Source of the DNA: Alphaproteobacteria bacterium
GTDB lineage: Bacteria > Pseudomonadota > Alphaproteobacteria > Micavibrionales > Micavibrionaceae
Assembly (NCBI GenBank): GCA_023384135.1
Contig: JAHDXS010000003.1
Location: 564,728-628,727 of the forward strand
Reading direction: 5' to 3'
DNA length: 64,000 nt
Part shown: piece by piece, positions 26,606-35,848 of the stretch
Layout: each line of letters starts with the position of its first letter
Position numbering within the stretch: position 1 is the stretch's first letter
Program-made: the position numbers and the translations under genes
Notes under the pieces: generated by a model
What the model was told of the DNA's origin: nothing
Database searches by the model: none
The model's input: the letters and a program-made list of their open reading frames with translations, nothing else

Positions 26606-27139
26606 ATGCTTTACGTACAACAATCTCTGGGGCCTGACGAAGAACTCGTTCACATCGGCCAGTTCCACTGGATGTACACGGTCGGCGCCTTTTTCTCCAT
26701 CGTCTGGGGCCTGTTTGTCGGCATCGTCATTATCGTTGTGGCGATCAAAGCTTACGATATCATGGGTGTCGATCAGATGAAAAATGCGGATGTGCTGGAA
26801 TCAATCCAGATTCTGCATCCGATCATCAAACTCGCGGCGTTTTTTGTATTCATTTTTGGTCTTCTGAAATTCGCGCATATGATGGTCATCAAGGCCACAA
26901 CGGAAATCGCGATCACGAACAGCCGCCTGATCTTCAAGCGGGGCCTCGTGGCGCGTCAGGTCGGTGAAATCAACATCGACCGGATCGAAGGGGTGAACGT
27001 GTTGCAAACCATTATGGGAAGGATCTTCAACTACGGCCGTATCATGGTTCGCGGTATGGGCGTGGGAGAGGTGGTTCTGCCACCGATCGAAGATCCTATT
27101 GCGTTCAGAAAGGCGATCGAAAAGGCGAAGGCGTTATGA
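26606..27139 (+). CDS. PH domain-containing membrane protein (first of a pair)
   Basis: 177-residue membrane protein with a bacterial PH (bPH2/YdbS-type) domain. After a short N-terminus (YVQQSLGPDEELVHIGQFHW) there are two membrane helices (about 27-48 and 70-95), then the PH-like beta domain (TEIAITNSRLIFKRGLVARQVGEINIDRIEGVNV and YGRIMVRGMGVGEVVLPPI). The function of such proteins is not settled. Its stop overlaps the start of the next PH-domain gene (ATGA), so the two are translationally coupled and may form one complex. Confidence 0.8.
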   Translation: MLYVQQSLGPDEELVHIGQFHWMYTVGAFFSIVWGLFVGIVIIVVAIKAYDIMGVDQMKNADVLESIQILHPIIKLAAFFVFIFGLLKFAHMMVIKATTEIAITNSRLIFKRGLVARQVGEINIDRIEGVNVLQTIMGRIFNYGRIMVRGMGVGEVVLPPIEDPIAFRKAIEKAKAL

Positions 27140-27732
27140 CGACAGCAGAGCAAAAGGCACCGGCCAAACCGAAATCTTCTTCAGGCGGTCAGGAAACGTT
27201 TCAGGATCAGGAACTCAAGCGCATGATGGTGTCCGGGGAGGAGGTCGTGCTCCGCGCCGAACTCCACAACGCCATCTACTGGAAGGCGGTTGCCGTTCTG
27301 GGCATCGCGGTTCTTTTTCTGTTTTTCGTAGCTGTGCCTTTGGGGGTACTCCTGCTGGTCGTAGGCGCGATCATGCTGATCCTCGCAATTATCACAAAGC
27401 ATTATCTGCTTCTCGCCATTACCAATAAGCGCGTTTTGGCCCGATACGGCCTGCTTCAGATGGATGTGGTTGATATCCGCTTCAGCAAGATCGAGAGCAT
27501 TGACCTCGAACGTATGCTTCCCGGTCACATCTTCGGCTATGCCACGGTTGTGGTTATGGGCACGGGGCAACGCTTTATCCGCATCCCTTACATAGCCAAC
27601 GCCGAAGCCTTCCGCCGTTACCACAACGAGATAACCCTCGTTAAGGAAGGCATTCATGAAGATGATGTCGGCGATCTGCCCGAACCTCCTGAGGGCAAGA
27701 CCAAGAAGAAGGCCGCGCGCCGCGCAAAGTAA
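27136..27732 (+). CDS. PH domain-containing membrane protein (second of a pair)
   Basis: 198-residue relative of the preceding gene. A low-complexity N-terminus (about 30 residues) is followed by two adjacent hydrophobic helices (about 54-98) and a bPH2-like domain with ITNKRVLARYGLLQMDVVDIRFSKIESIDLERMLPG and GYATVVVMGTGQRFIRIPYI. The C-terminus is basic (KTKKKAARRAK). The shared architecture suggests an old duplication, although the sequences have diverged. Function unknown; ilvD follows after 60 bp. Confidence 0.8.
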   Translation: MTTAEQKAPAKPKSSSGGQETFQDQELKRMMVSGEEVVLRAELHNAIYWKAVAVLGIAVLFLFFVAVPLGVLLLVVGAIMLILAIITKHYLLLAITNKRVLARYGLLQMDVVDIRFSKIESIDLERMLPGHIFGYATVVVMGTGQRFIRIPYIANAEAFRRYHNEITLVKEGIHEDDVGDLPEPPEGKTKKKAARRAK

Positions 27733-27792
27733 TCGCGCTCACGCTCGATTCTACACTTGTTTTTAGCGGAAAAAGCCGTTATCCGTATCGTC

Positions 27793-29553
27793 ATGTTTGA
27801 CGAGAAAAAATCACATAAAAAGACCGCCGAAGGCACCCAGTGGAACAAGGACCGTCTGGTCTCCCGCTACGTGACCGAAGGCCCGAAATCCGCCCCCCAC
27901 CGCTCCTATTACTACGCGATGGGCATGACGGAAAAGGAAATCCACCAGCCTCTGGTCGGCGTGGCCACCTGCTGGAACGAAGCCGCGCCCTGTAACATCG
28001 CCCTGAACCGTCAGGCGCAGTCCGTCAAGGTCGGCGTTTCCGAAAGCGGCGCCACCCCCCGCGAATTCACCACGATTACCGTCACAGACGGCATCGCGAT
28101 GGGCCACGAGGGCATGCGCTCCTCGCTCGTCTCCCGCGACGTGATCGCGGACTCCGTCGAACTGACCATGCGCGGCCACTGCTACGACGCACTTGTCGGC
28201 CTGGCCGGATGCGATAAATCCCTGCCGGGCATGATGATGGTGATGATCCGCCTGAACGTGCCCAGCGTCTTCATGTATGGCGGCACGATCCTGCCCGGGA
28301 AATTCCGGGGCAAGGATGTCGATGTCGTCAACGTCTTCGAAGCCGTGGGCCAGCACGCCGCCGGAACCATGTCTGACGAAGACCTGCACGAACTCGAATG
28401 TGTGGCCTGTCCCTCCGCCGGAGCCTGCGGCGGCCAGTTCACCGCCAACACCATGGCCTGCGTATCCGAGGCGATCGGCCTAGCGCTTCCCAATTCTGCG
28501 GGCGCCCCCGCGCCCTACGAAAGCCGCGATGAATACGCCCGTGCTTCGGGCGCCGCCGTGGTCGAGCTGATCCGCAGCGGCGGTCCGCGTCCGCGCGATA
28601 TCGTAACCCGCAAGGCTCTGGAAAACGCCGCCGCCATCGTCGCGGCGACGGGCGGCTCCACCAACGCCGCGCTGCACCTGCCCGCGCTCGCGCATGAGGC
28701 GGGAATCGAATTCAACCTGTTCCACGTCGCCGAGATTTTCAAAAAGACGCCCTATATCGGAAACCTGCGCCCCGGCGGCAAATACGTCGCCAAGGACCTG
28801 TTCGATGTCGGTGGCGTCGGCGTGGTGCTCAAGGAACTCCTCGATAACGGCTTTATCCACGGCGATTGCATAACGGTCACCGGAAAAACGATCGCGGAAA
28901 ACCTTAAGGACGTAAAATTCCCGAAAGATCAGGATGTCGTCTACCCGGTCAAGAAACCCATTTACCCCACGGGCGGTGTGGTGGGCCTCAAGGGCAATCT
29001 GGCCCCCGACGGCGCGATTGTTAAGATCGCCGGCATGACCGATCTGGTCTTCAGCGGCCCGGCTCGTGTGTTCGACGGCGAGGAAGCCTGCTTCAACGCT
29101 GTTCAGAAAAAAGAATATAAGGAAGGCGAGGTCCTCGTTATTCGCTACGAAGGCCCCAGAGGCGGCCCCGGCATGCGCGAAATGCTGTCCACCACCGCCG
29201 CGCTCTACGGACAGGGAACGGGCGGCAAGGTCGCGCTGATCACCGATGGGCGTTTTTCCGGCGGCACACGCGGCTTCTGCATCGGCCATGTCGGGCCGGA
29301 AGCGGCCGTTGGCGGCCCCATCGCACTGCTCAAAGACGGCGACATCATCCGCATCGACGCCGAAAAGGGCACGCTGGACGTGGACCTGAGCGAGGAAGAG
29401 CTGGAAAAACGCCGCAAGGAATGGAAGCCCCGCGCGAACAACTATAATTCCGGCGCGCTCTGGAAATACGCCCAGCTCGTCGGCCCCGCCAGTGAAGGTG
29501 CCGTCACGCACCCGGGTGCAAAAGACGAAACCCATACCTTCGTTGATCTGTAA
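27793..29553 (+). CDS. ilvD: Dihydroxy-acid dehydratase
   Basis: Iron-sulfur dehydratase of branched-chain amino acid and pantothenate synthesis; it converts 2,3-dihydroxy-3-methylbutanoate (or methylpentanoate) to the 2-oxo acid. Cysteines of the cluster are seen in [15 protein letters not shown] and [16 protein letters not shown]. Length is 586 residues. The start is ATG 27793; an earlier in-frame start would add residues without similarity. IlvD rather than Edd is favoured by [20 protein letters not shown] text and the C-terminal [19 protein letters not shown]. Other ilv genes are not adjacent. A perfect hairpin follows 78 bp downstream. Confidence 0.95.
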   Translation: MFDEKKSHKKTAEGTQWNKDRLVSRYVTEGPKSAPHRSYYYAMGMTEKEIHQPLVGVATCWNEAAPCNIALNRQAQSVKVGVSESGATPREFTTITVTDGIAMGHEGMRSSLVSRDVIADSVELTMRGHCYDALVGLAGCDKSLPGMMMVMIRLNVPSVFMYGGTILPGKFRGKDVDVVNVFEAVGQHAAGTMSDEDLHELECVACPSAGACGGQFTANTMACVSEAIGLALPNSAGAPAPYESRDEYARASGAAVVELIRSGGPRPRDIVTRKALENAAAIVAATGGSTNAALHLPALAHEAGIEFNLFHVAEIFKKTPYIGNLRPGGKYVAKDLFDVGGVGVVLKELLDNGFIHGDCITVTGKTIAENLKDVKFPKDQDVVYPVKKPIYPTGGVVGLKGNLAPDGAIVKIAGMTDLVFSGPARVFDGEEACFNAVQKKEYKEGEVLVIRYEGPRGGPGMREMLSTTAALYGQGTGGKVALITDGRFSGGTRGFCIGHVGPEAAVGGPIALLKDGDIIRIDAEKGTLDVDLSEEELEKRRKEWKPRANNYNSGALWKYAQLVGPASEGAVTHPGAKDETHTFVDL

Positions 29554-29630
29554 ACTGGGGATAGCCTCCCGAAACGCGCGCCTTTTCGTTGCGTTCGCCC
29601 GGCTTTGCATGCGATTTCTAAAGAACCTTC

Positions 29631-29656
29631 GCGCCTCCTGGTCAGGAGGCGCTTTT
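29631..29656 (+). terminator. Intrinsic terminator after ilvD
   Basis: A perfect 9-bp stem (GCGCCTCCT / AGGAGGCGC) with a 4-nt loop is followed by TTTTCT. It fits a Rho-independent terminator for ilvD, but it ends only 20 bases before the start codon of the L,D-transpeptidase gene, so it may also lie in that gene's leader. Confidence 0.8.
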
Positions 29657-29675
29657 CTGCAACATTCGTATTCGC

Positions 29676-31385
29676 ATGATCGCGCACCGCGTCTATAAAA
29701 ATCTCCCGTTGCTCTGGCTGCTCTCTGCGGCGCTCTTGTTTGCGCAAGTCTCGCCCCTGCACGCCGAAAACGCGTATCAGGGTGAATACGGAAAGAAACC
29801 GGATCAACCGCACGAACTCAAACTGATCGACCGGGCCGCGATTGAAGCCTTCTATCAGAAGCGGGGCGGGGAACCGTTCTGGCTGGATGGCGTACGCCTG
29901 AACGCCAACGCCGTGAAAATGATTGAGGCAATCAACAAATCCTGGACTCATGGCCTCAATGCCGAAGCCTACCATGACCATGCGATCACGGCTGTAACCG
30001 GCGGCAAAATTCGAAACCGTATGCGCCTGTCCCTAAAGGCCGACGCAGTGATGACCTTTGAATTGATGCTCACCGATGCCTATGTTCGCTATGTCACCGA
30101 CCTGTCCGGCATGCGCGTGAAGGCCTCCGCTCTGGGCTTGAACGCCGCACACTGGCGGCAATCAATAGCCCCCGCTGATGCGTTATCCTTGCTGGAGGAG
30201 GGCGATGGCAAGAACAGCCTTCAGAAGGCGCTCGACCGTGTGACCCCGCAAGGCCCGACCTATAAAGCGCTTCAAAAGGAACTGATTGCCCTGACGAAAA
30301 AAATGCGCGAGGACCCGGAATCTCGTGTCGAGCGCGTCCTGATTTCATCGCCGCTCTCGCCCGGACGTGCGCATAAGGAAGTGCCAAAACTGCGCCGCCG
30401 CTTGGGCATAGGGGCTCCGGCGGACAACGGCAACAGCGAAGTATATGACGCAACGCTCGCCGAAGCCGTCAAAAAATTTCAGGCGCAAAAGGGCCTCAAG
30501 CCCGACGGCGTGATCGGGGCGAAAACACTCTACGTCCTGAATCAGAGCATCGCCGATAAAATCGTGCAACTCGCCGTCAATCTCGAACGCTTGCGCTGGA
30601 TGCCCCATGAAACGGCGCAGCGCGTGGTCATGGTTAACCTGCCCTCCGCAACACTCTGGGCTTTGGAAAACGGAAAGCCCGTTCTCGAAATGCCGGTGAT
30701 CGTCGGCCGACCGAAACGCGCCACGCTCTCGTTCAGGACCGAAATCACAGGCGTGCGCTTCAACCCCGACTGGACCGTGCCTCCAACCATTCAAAAGGAA
30801 GATATCCTGCCGCAGCTGATCGAAGACCCGGGCCTTTTGGTGGACAAGGGCATGGAGGTCTATAGCGGTCACGGCGCGGAGGCCGAGACTCTCGATCCGA
30901 TGGTCGTGGATTGGGCGAATATGACCCAGGAAGAATACAGAACACTGCGCCTCGTGCAAATTCCCGGCGCACATAACCCGCTGGGCCGAATCCGCGTTCT
31001 CATGCCCAACGCGCACAATATCTATTTGCATGACACCAACGACCGCAAACTCTTCAGCCGCTCCGACCGCGCACAATCATCGGGCTGCATCCGCGTACAG
31101 GAACCCGAAAAACTGGCCGCTTTTATTCTCTCGACCAAACCGGGTTGGACCGAAGACCAGATGCAAAAAAATCTTAAAGGCAAGAAAACCCGCGACATCA
31201 TGATCCCCGAAAAAATTCCTGTCTATCTGCTCTACAACACGGCATGGGTCGGGCCGGAGGGGCAGGTCGTATTCGGTGAGGATATCTACGGCAACGACAA
31301 AAAACTTTCTCAGGCGCTCAATCGCACGAAGGGAATTTTTATACCCGGAAGCGAAAATGAAATGATGATCTCAATCGCAGAATAA
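29676..31385 (+). CDS. Murein L,D-transpeptidase (YcbB/LdtD-like)
   Basis: Periplasmic enzyme forming 3-3 cross-links in peptidoglycan, 569 residues. It has a signal peptide (about residues 1-32, PLLWLLSAALLFAQVSPLHA), a large scaffold region, a peptidoglycan-binding repeat (AEAVKKFQAQKGLKPDGVIG, about 265-290) and a YkuD catalytic domain with HDTNDRKLF followed by SSGCIRV, where the cysteine is the nucleophile. The architecture matches YcbB/LdtD. There is no good Shine-Dalgarno before ATG 29676. A DUF882/M15-like gene follows, and an LdtR-type regulator is encoded 10.5 kb away. Confidence 0.92.
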   Translation: MIAHRVYKNLPLLWLLSAALLFAQVSPLHAENAYQGEYGKKPDQPHELKLIDRAAIEAFYQKRGGEPFWLDGVRLNANAVKMIEAINKSWTHGLNAEAYHDHAITAVTGGKIRNRMRLSLKADAVMTFELMLTDAYVRYVTDLSGMRVKASALGLNAAHWRQSIAPADALSLLEEGDGKNSLQKALDRVTPQGPTYKALQKELIALTKKMREDPESRVERVLISSPLSPGRAHKEVPKLRRRLGIGAPADNGNSEVYDATLAEAVKKFQAQKGLKPDGVIGAKTLYVLNQSIADKIVQLAVNLERLRWMPHETAQRVVMVNLPSATLWALENGKPVLEMPVIVGRPKRATLSFRTEITGVRFNPDWTVPPTIQKEDILPQLIEDPGLLVDKGMEVYSGHGAEAETLDPMVVDWANMTQEEYRTLRLVQIPGAHNPLGRIRVLMPNAHNIYLHDTNDRKLFSRSDRAQSSGCIRVQEPEKLAAFILSTKPGWTEDQMQKNLKGKKTRDIMIPEKIPVYLLYNTAWVGPEGQVVFGEDIYGNDKKLSQALNRTKGIFIPGSENEMMISIAE

Positions 31386-31564
31386 CAGCGGCTTTGATCT
31401 TGGTCCGCACAGGAATCCTTGCGCTTTGCAAGTGCCAAGAGGATTAAAGCGATTCGTTTTTCAGCTTTACTCCTGATCGAAATTCGGATACCAATAGCTC
31501 TTCCCGGTTAGCGTAGAAATTAAGTTCTATGTGATAGCGAAACATTAGAAGTGCGAGGTATTTT

Positions 31565-32155
31565 GTGCTGAGCAGTACTATTGATACAGAAGCCCCCGGG
31601 CAAAAGCTCAATCTCGACAGACGCGAAATCGTCAAGATGGGCTTGGGCGCTCTCCTTACATCCGTACTCCCGCTTTTTCCCACGCGTCAGGCTTGGGCGA
31701 AAAGAAGCTTCAAATCATGGAAGATCGCCTTCCGCCACGCCCATACGGGCGAGACCTTTGCGGGCGTTTACCGTGTCGGCGATAAATACCTTCCCGAAGC
31801 CTTCGAAAGAATGAATTACGTCCTGCGCGATTTCCGCACCGAGGAAGTTTTCCCGATGGACCCGCGCATTCTGGATATTCTCTCGTTGTTATACGAGCGC
31901 CTTGACGCCTCGGAATCCTATCAGGTTCTCTCCGGCTACCGAAGCCCTAAGACCAACGCCATGCTGCGCGGCGAAGGGACAGGAGTTGCCCGCAACTCTT
32001 TCCATATGTACGGGCAGGCGATCGACATCCGCATCCCCGGCCAGAACACCAAAATTGTTCGCAACACCGCGCTCGATCTCCGCGCGGGCGGCGTCGGCTA
32101 TTACCCGCGCAGCAACTTCGTCCACGTCGATACGGGCAAGGTGCGAAGCTGGTAA
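31565..32155 (+). CDS. DUF882/YcbK-like M15 peptidoglycan peptidase
   Basis: 196-residue exported protein of the DUF882 (YcbK, peptidase M15-like) family. The N-terminus has a twin-arginine motif (LDRREIVKMG) followed by a hydrophobic stretch ending at RQAWA, so Tat export is likely. The zinc-site residues are suggested by GVARNSFHMYGQAIDIR and by FVHVDTG near the C-terminus; SGYRSPKTNAML is also typical. The start is GTG 31565, with GAGG 6 bases upstream; no ATG precedes the Tat motif. The pairing with the upstream L,D-transpeptidase is common and points to cell-wall remodelling. Confidence 0.85.
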   Translation: MLSSTIDTEAPGQKLNLDRREIVKMGLGALLTSVLPLFPTRQAWAKRSFKSWKIAFRHAHTGETFAGVYRVGDKYLPEAFERMNYVLRDFRTEEVFPMDPRILDILSLLYERLDASESYQVLSGYRSPKTNAMLRGEGTGVARNSFHMYGQAIDIRIPGQNTKIVRNTALDLRAGGVGYYPRSNFVHVDTGKVRSW

Positions 32156-32181
32156 ACGCCAAAAAGACATGATATGGAAAC

Positions 32182-32209
32182 GGGGCCGTGCAGGCCCTTT
32201 TTTCTTTTT
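32182..32209 (+). terminator. Intrinsic terminator after the DUF882 gene
   Basis: GGGCC (32183-32187) and GGCCC (32193-32197) form a GC stem with a 5-nt loop, followed directly by TTTTTTCTTTTT. It lies 27 bp past the DUF882 stop and before folK. Confidence 0.8.
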
Positions 32210-32235
32210 AGCCCGCCAAGGCGGGAGAGGACACG

Positions 32236-32748
32236 ATGATTTATCTCGGCTTGGGCGCCAACGTGCCCGGAAAATACGGCCCACCCGAAAAGGCGATACA
32301 GGCCGCGCTGGATGAAATCGGCGCCGACCCGGAAATCGAGGTCGTTGCGGCTTCGTCGATCTGGCATTCCGCGCCGGTGCCTGTCTCCGACCAGCCCTGG
32401 TTCGCGAATGCCGTGTGCGCCGTGACAACTGACCTTCCTCCGAAAGCCCTGCTCGCACGCCTTAAAAAGATCGAAAAGGATGCAGGTCGGGAGGAACGCG
32501 AGCGCAACGCGCCACGCGCGCTCGATCTCGATATCATTGCTTACGGAAAATTTATCACGATGGACGCGCCCATCCTGCCGCACCCCCGCATGCACGAGCG
32601 CGCCTTCGTGCTTTACCCTTTACAGGAAATCGCGCCGGACTGGCTTCATCCCGCTTTGGAAATACCGCTTTCGGAATTAATCGAAAACCTGCCGCAGGAT
32701 CAGCAAATCCGGCGCGGCGAAAAACTCCTGATCCAGACGTTGCTATGA
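32236..32748 (+). CDS. folK: 2-amino-4-hydroxy-6-hydroxymethyldihydropteridine pyrophosphokinase
   Basis: HPPK of folate synthesis; pyrophosphorylates hydroxymethyl-dihydropterin. Motifs include the N-terminal IYLGLGANV, WHSAPVPVSDQPWFANAV and the signature RNAPRALDLDIIAYG with the Mg-binding Asp pair, then LPHPRMHERAFVLYPL. Length is 170 residues. Its stop overlaps the folP start in ATGA, so folK and folP are coupled. A CCCGCC-AA-GGCGGG repeat lies just before the ribosome-binding purine tract. Confidence 0.94.
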   Translation: MIYLGLGANVPGKYGPPEKAIQAALDEIGADPEIEVVAASSIWHSAPVPVSDQPWFANAVCAVTTDLPPKALLARLKKIEKDAGREERERNAPRALDLDIIAYGKFITMDAPILPHPRMHERAFVLYPLQEIAPDWLHPALEIPLSELIENLPQDQQIRRGEKLLIQTLL

Positions 32749-33563
32749 AACACGATCTGCAAAAAATGATAGCGCAAGGCCCGTTGGTCATGGGCATCCT
32801 CAACGTGACCCCCGACAGCTTCTCCGACGGCGGATTGCACGAAACGCAGGAGGCGGCTGTGGCCCGTGCCCTGAAAATGATCGCGGAAGGCGCGGGCATC
32901 ATCGACATCGGCGGCGAATCTACCCGCCCCGGGGCGGAGCCTGTAACCGTCGAAGAGGAAATCCGCCGCACCGCTCCCGTGATCGCGGCGCTGAAGGGCA
33001 GGGGCGCGATCCTCTCCATCGACACCCGCAACCCCGAAACCATGAGCGCGGCTCTGGCGGCGGGCGCAGACATGATCAACGACGTGACCGCGCTGGCAAA
33101 CCCGGAAAGCCTTGAGATCGCCGCGCGCGCCAACGTTCCCGTCTGCCTCATGCACATGAAGGGCACGCCGCAGACCATGCAATCCGCCCCGCAATATGAA
33201 GACGTGGTGCAAGAGGTTCTGGATTATCTTCTCGCCTGCGCGAAACTGTGTATGAAGGCGGGGATTGCAAAGGAAAAGATCATCATCGACCCCGGCATCG
33301 GCTTCGGAAAAACCCTCGCGCACAATCTCACGCTGCTCGCCCATCTTGCGCGTTTCGTCGAAACCGGGTTCCCCGTGCTGCTCGGCACGTCGCGCAAGAG
33401 TTTCATCTCTGCCGCCGCAAATGACCAGTCGCAGCCGGAAAACCGTCTCGGCGGTTCCCTCGCGTCGGCGCTGAGGGGTGTCGAGGCGGGCGCAAAAATT
33501 CTGCGTGTGCACGATGTGCACGAAACGGTTCAGGCCCTTAAAATCTGGAAGGCAATGAATTAA
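32745..33563 (+). CDS. folP: Dihydropteroate synthase
   Basis: Joins p-aminobenzoate to hydroxymethyl-dihydropterin pyrophosphate in folate synthesis; the target of sulfonamides. Both family signatures are present: MGILNVTPDSFSDGG and DIGGESTRPGAEPV. Further blocks are INDVTAL, CLMHMKGTPQTMQ, DPGIGFGKT and LLGTSRKSF. Length is 272 residues. It follows folK with a 4-base overlap and converges with a histidine phosphatase gene, whose stop overlaps its own. Confidence 0.95.
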   Translation: MKHDLQKMIAQGPLVMGILNVTPDSFSDGGLHETQEAAVARALKMIAEGAGIIDIGGESTRPGAEPVTVEEEIRRTAPVIAALKGRGAILSIDTRNPETMSAALAAGADMINDVTALANPESLEIAARANVPVCLMHMKGTPQTMQSAPQYEDVVQEVLDYLLACAKLCMKAGIAKEKIIIDPGIGFGKTLAHNLTLLAHLARFVETGFPVLLGTSRKSFISAAANDQSQPENRLGGSLASALRGVEAGAKILRVHDVHETVQALKIWKAMN

Positions 33564-34183
33564 GCGATGCAGGAATCGAAAACATCCGTCCGCTCCCGCA
33601 CGGTCTGCCCGTTTTCAATGCGGTAATTCCACACCGCCCACGGAAAAGTACGTTTCGTTTCATCCGGCATGAATTCATAAAGCTGGCAATTCTTGAAAAC
33701 CCCCGGCACCTCCAGCCCGTAAATCTTGCCGAGCCCACGAAACACGCCGCCATGGCTGACGATCATCACCGGCGCGTCATGCGTATTGAGCGCATGGGTT
33801 TTGGAACGTTGCAGACGTGCGCAGAAATCCTGAAAACTCTCGCCGTTCGGCGGGTCCTGCCAGCCTGTGAGCAGACTCCGGCAGACATCATAAGGCTGCC
33901 CCTCCCAGTCTCCGGCGTGAAGCTCGGCCAGCCCCGCATCCTCGTGCATCGCGACCCCCAGCACCTCATTCAGAATGGCCGCAGTATCCCGCGCGCGCGA
34001 AAGATGGCTGTGCACGATCACACGCGGCTTGTGCTGGAGGCTTTCGATAATTGCCTTGGTCTCCTGCGCCTGCCGCCGCCCATTGTCGTTCAGGGGGGAA
34101 TCAAGGCTCCCCGCCATGATCTTCGCGGCGTTGGCCTCGGTCTCTCCGTGCCGGATCATGTAGAAATGTCGTGAGGGCAGCAT
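33560..34183 (-). CDS. Histidine phosphatase family protein
   Basis: 207-residue phosphoglycerate-mutase-like phosphatase. The catalytic RHG motif is in FYMIRHGETEAN; the second histidine is in VMIVSHGGVFRG, and SHLSRARDTA supplies a phosphate-pocket arginine. The substrate is not clear; relatives include cobalamin, sugar-phosphate and nucleotide phosphatases. ATG 34183 is chosen because GGAG lies about 8 bases upstream and the longer frame would overlap the preceding gene. The gene follows the aspartate dehydrogenase gene and converges with folP. Confidence 0.82.
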   Translation of the reverse strand: MLPSRHFYMIRHGETEANAAKIMAGSLDSPLNDNGRRQAQETKAIIESLQHKPRVIVHSHLSRARDTAAILNEVLGVAMHEDAGLAELHAGDWEGQPYDVCRSLLTGWQDPPNGESFQDFCARLQRSKTHALNTHDAPVMIVSHGGVFRGLGKIYGLEVPGVFKNCQLYEFMPDETKRTFPWAVWNYRIENGQTVRERTDVFDSCIA

Positions 34184-34193
34184 TAAAAATCTC

Positions 34194-35000
34194 CTATCCG
34201 ATGACAACAGCCCGGCTCATATCCCGCAGCATGGCAACGATGCTTTGCGCGGCCAGAACCGAACTCTTGGGGTTGGCGGGGTCTGGCATGTTCTCGATCC
34301 GTGCGTTGAGCGTACTGAACCGGGTCGAAACCTTAATCTCGTGCGTATTGCCTTTGGCGGCGGGGTCGGCCCAGACCTCGACCTGCGTATCCTGCGGCCC
34401 GATCCCGGCGAGGCTCAGCGTCGCGGCGACGTTCACATTCGCCGGAAACGCCTTGGAGGCGTCCAGCGCGTTACCCGAAAAGATCAGAGTCTTGTCCTTA
34501 ATCGCCCCAAGGTCGATATTCTGTTCGATGATATACGGCGCACCCTCGAAACCCTTCGGCGGCTTGATGGAGGCGATCAGCGCCCGCTCGATCCCCATTT
34601 CGCGCATCGCCTTGACCCCGTCCAGCCCCGCCAGAGCGCCGGAGGGAACATAAATCCGACTGCCTGAACCTTTTTGTTTCTCAAGTATCTCGGGATACAG
34701 CAACAGCGCCGCGCTGCTGATCAGGATAAGATCGCGCCCGTGCGCGAACGCCGCATCGGCCAACGGGGGAACCTGCGCGGCGGGCAGACACTCGGCGATC
34801 AGGTCGCATTCCTTCGCCAACGTCTCAAAATCGACATTCGGAACCGGAACGTCCGGCACAGATTTAACATCCGAAACCCGGTGCAAAACATACCCGTCGA
34901 TCCCGGTTTCGGAGAGCAACACCCGGCATACTGCGCGTCCGATAGCCCCGATCCCGGCGACGCCGACCTTGATCGCGTCCGTGTTCCGCGTTGTACTCAT
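34194..35000 (-). CDS. nadX: Aspartate dehydrogenase
   Basis: 268-residue NAD(P)-dependent oxidoreductase of the aspartate dehydrogenase (NadX/DUF108) type, which makes iminoaspartate for NAD synthesis or degrades aspartate. The Rossmann motif VGVAGIGAIGRAVCR starts near residue 12. Other typical parts are DLIAECLPA, the catalytic-domain loop RIYVPSGALAGLDGVKAM, SIKPPKGFEG and FPANVNVAATLSLAG with PQDTQVEVWADP. ATG 35000 is the natural start. It is divergent from recO at a 49-bp gap. The histidine phosphatase gene follows at 10 bp. Confidence 0.82.
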   Translation of the reverse strand: MSTTRNTDAIKVGVAGIGAIGRAVCRVLLSETGIDGYVLHRVSDVKSVPDVPVPNVDFETLAKECDLIAECLPAAQVPPLADAAFAHGRDLILISSAALLLYPEILEKQKGSGSRIYVPSGALAGLDGVKAMREMGIERALIASIKPPKGFEGAPYIIEQNIDLGAIKDKTLIFSGNALDASKAFPANVNVAATLSLAGIGPQDTQVEVWADPAAKGNTHEIKVSTRFSTLNARIENMPDPANPKSSVLAAQSIVAMLRDMSRAVVIG

Positions 35001-35049
35001 CCGCAAAGACTCTGGTCTTTTATCCCGAAAATCACGATACTCAATAAGC

Positions 35050-35814
35050 ATGGAACAGTGGCAAGATCAAGGAATAGTGCTGGCCGCTCGCCGTTACGCG
35101 GAGAACGGCGCGATCGTCTCCGTCCTTACGGAAAACTATGGCCGCCGCGCCGGATTCCTGCACGGCGCGTTTTCATCACGCAACCGGGGCACGCTTGAGA
35201 TCGGCAACGTCGTGGACGTTCACTGGCAGGCCCGGACCGAGGAAAATCTCGGCACCTTCAAATTCGAGCTGAAAAAAAGCGCCGCCGCGCCCTTTCTGGG
35301 CGACTCCCTCAAACTCGCCGCCCTGCAAGCGGCCTGCGCCCTGTGCGACCAGAGCCTGCCCGAACGCGAAGGCCACCCCGGCCTCTACCGGGGCTTCGTG
35401 GCGCTTCTGGACACGTTCCGCGAAGACATATGGGGCGCGGCCTATATAATATGGGAAATCGCCCTCCTAAAGGAACTCGGCTTCTCGCTCGACCTGAGCC
35501 GCTGCGCGGCGGGCGGCGATTCCCGGACGCTGGCTTATGTCAGCCCCAAGACGGGCCGGGCGGTCAGCTACGCCGCCGGAGAAACCTATAAAGCCCGCCT
35601 TCTGGATTTGCCCGCCTTCCTCAAGCCCAACGGCGGTCCGGCAGACGATACGGAAATTCTGACCGGTCTGCGCCTGACCGGCTATTTCCTCGAACACTGG
35701 GCCTTTACCCACCATTCTGAGGGGATTCCGGAGGCTCGCCGCATGTTGCACTTGCGTTTTGCCGAGCGTTTTGAGAAAACAGAGCACCGGGCGCCCCTGA
35801 AGGACGCAGGCTAG
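35050..35814 (+). CDS. recO: DNA repair protein RecO
   Basis: 254-residue RecO, which mediates RecA loading and strand annealing in the RecFOR pathway. The N-terminal OB-fold begins with EQWQDQGIVLAARRYAENGAIVSVLTENYG and RRAGFLHGAFSSRNRG. The C-terminal half is helical (ILTGLRLTGYFLEHWAFTHH and EARRMLHLRFAERF). The family zinc-finger-like cysteines are mostly lacking here, as in many alphaproteobacteria. ATG 35050 is chosen. parC follows after 34 bp and is probably co-transcribed. Confidence 0.88.
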   Translation: MEQWQDQGIVLAARRYAENGAIVSVLTENYGRRAGFLHGAFSSRNRGTLEIGNVVDVHWQARTEENLGTFKFELKKSAAAPFLGDSLKLAALQAACALCDQSLPEREGHPGLYRGFVALLDTFREDIWGAAYIIWEIALLKELGFSLDLSRCAAGGDSRTLAYVSPKTGRAVSYAAGETYKARLLDLPAFLKPNGGPADDTEILTGLRLTGYFLEHWAFTHHSEGIPEARRMLHLRFAERFEKTEHRAPLKDAG

Positions 35815-35848
35815 GTTCCTCTCAAGCGCGTAAAAACTGAACGATATT

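Noticed and set aside
32212..32225. CCCGCC-AA-GGCGGG before folK as a riboswitch or regulator of translation
   Set aside because: The two-base loop cannot form a normal hairpin and no larger conserved structure is apparent.
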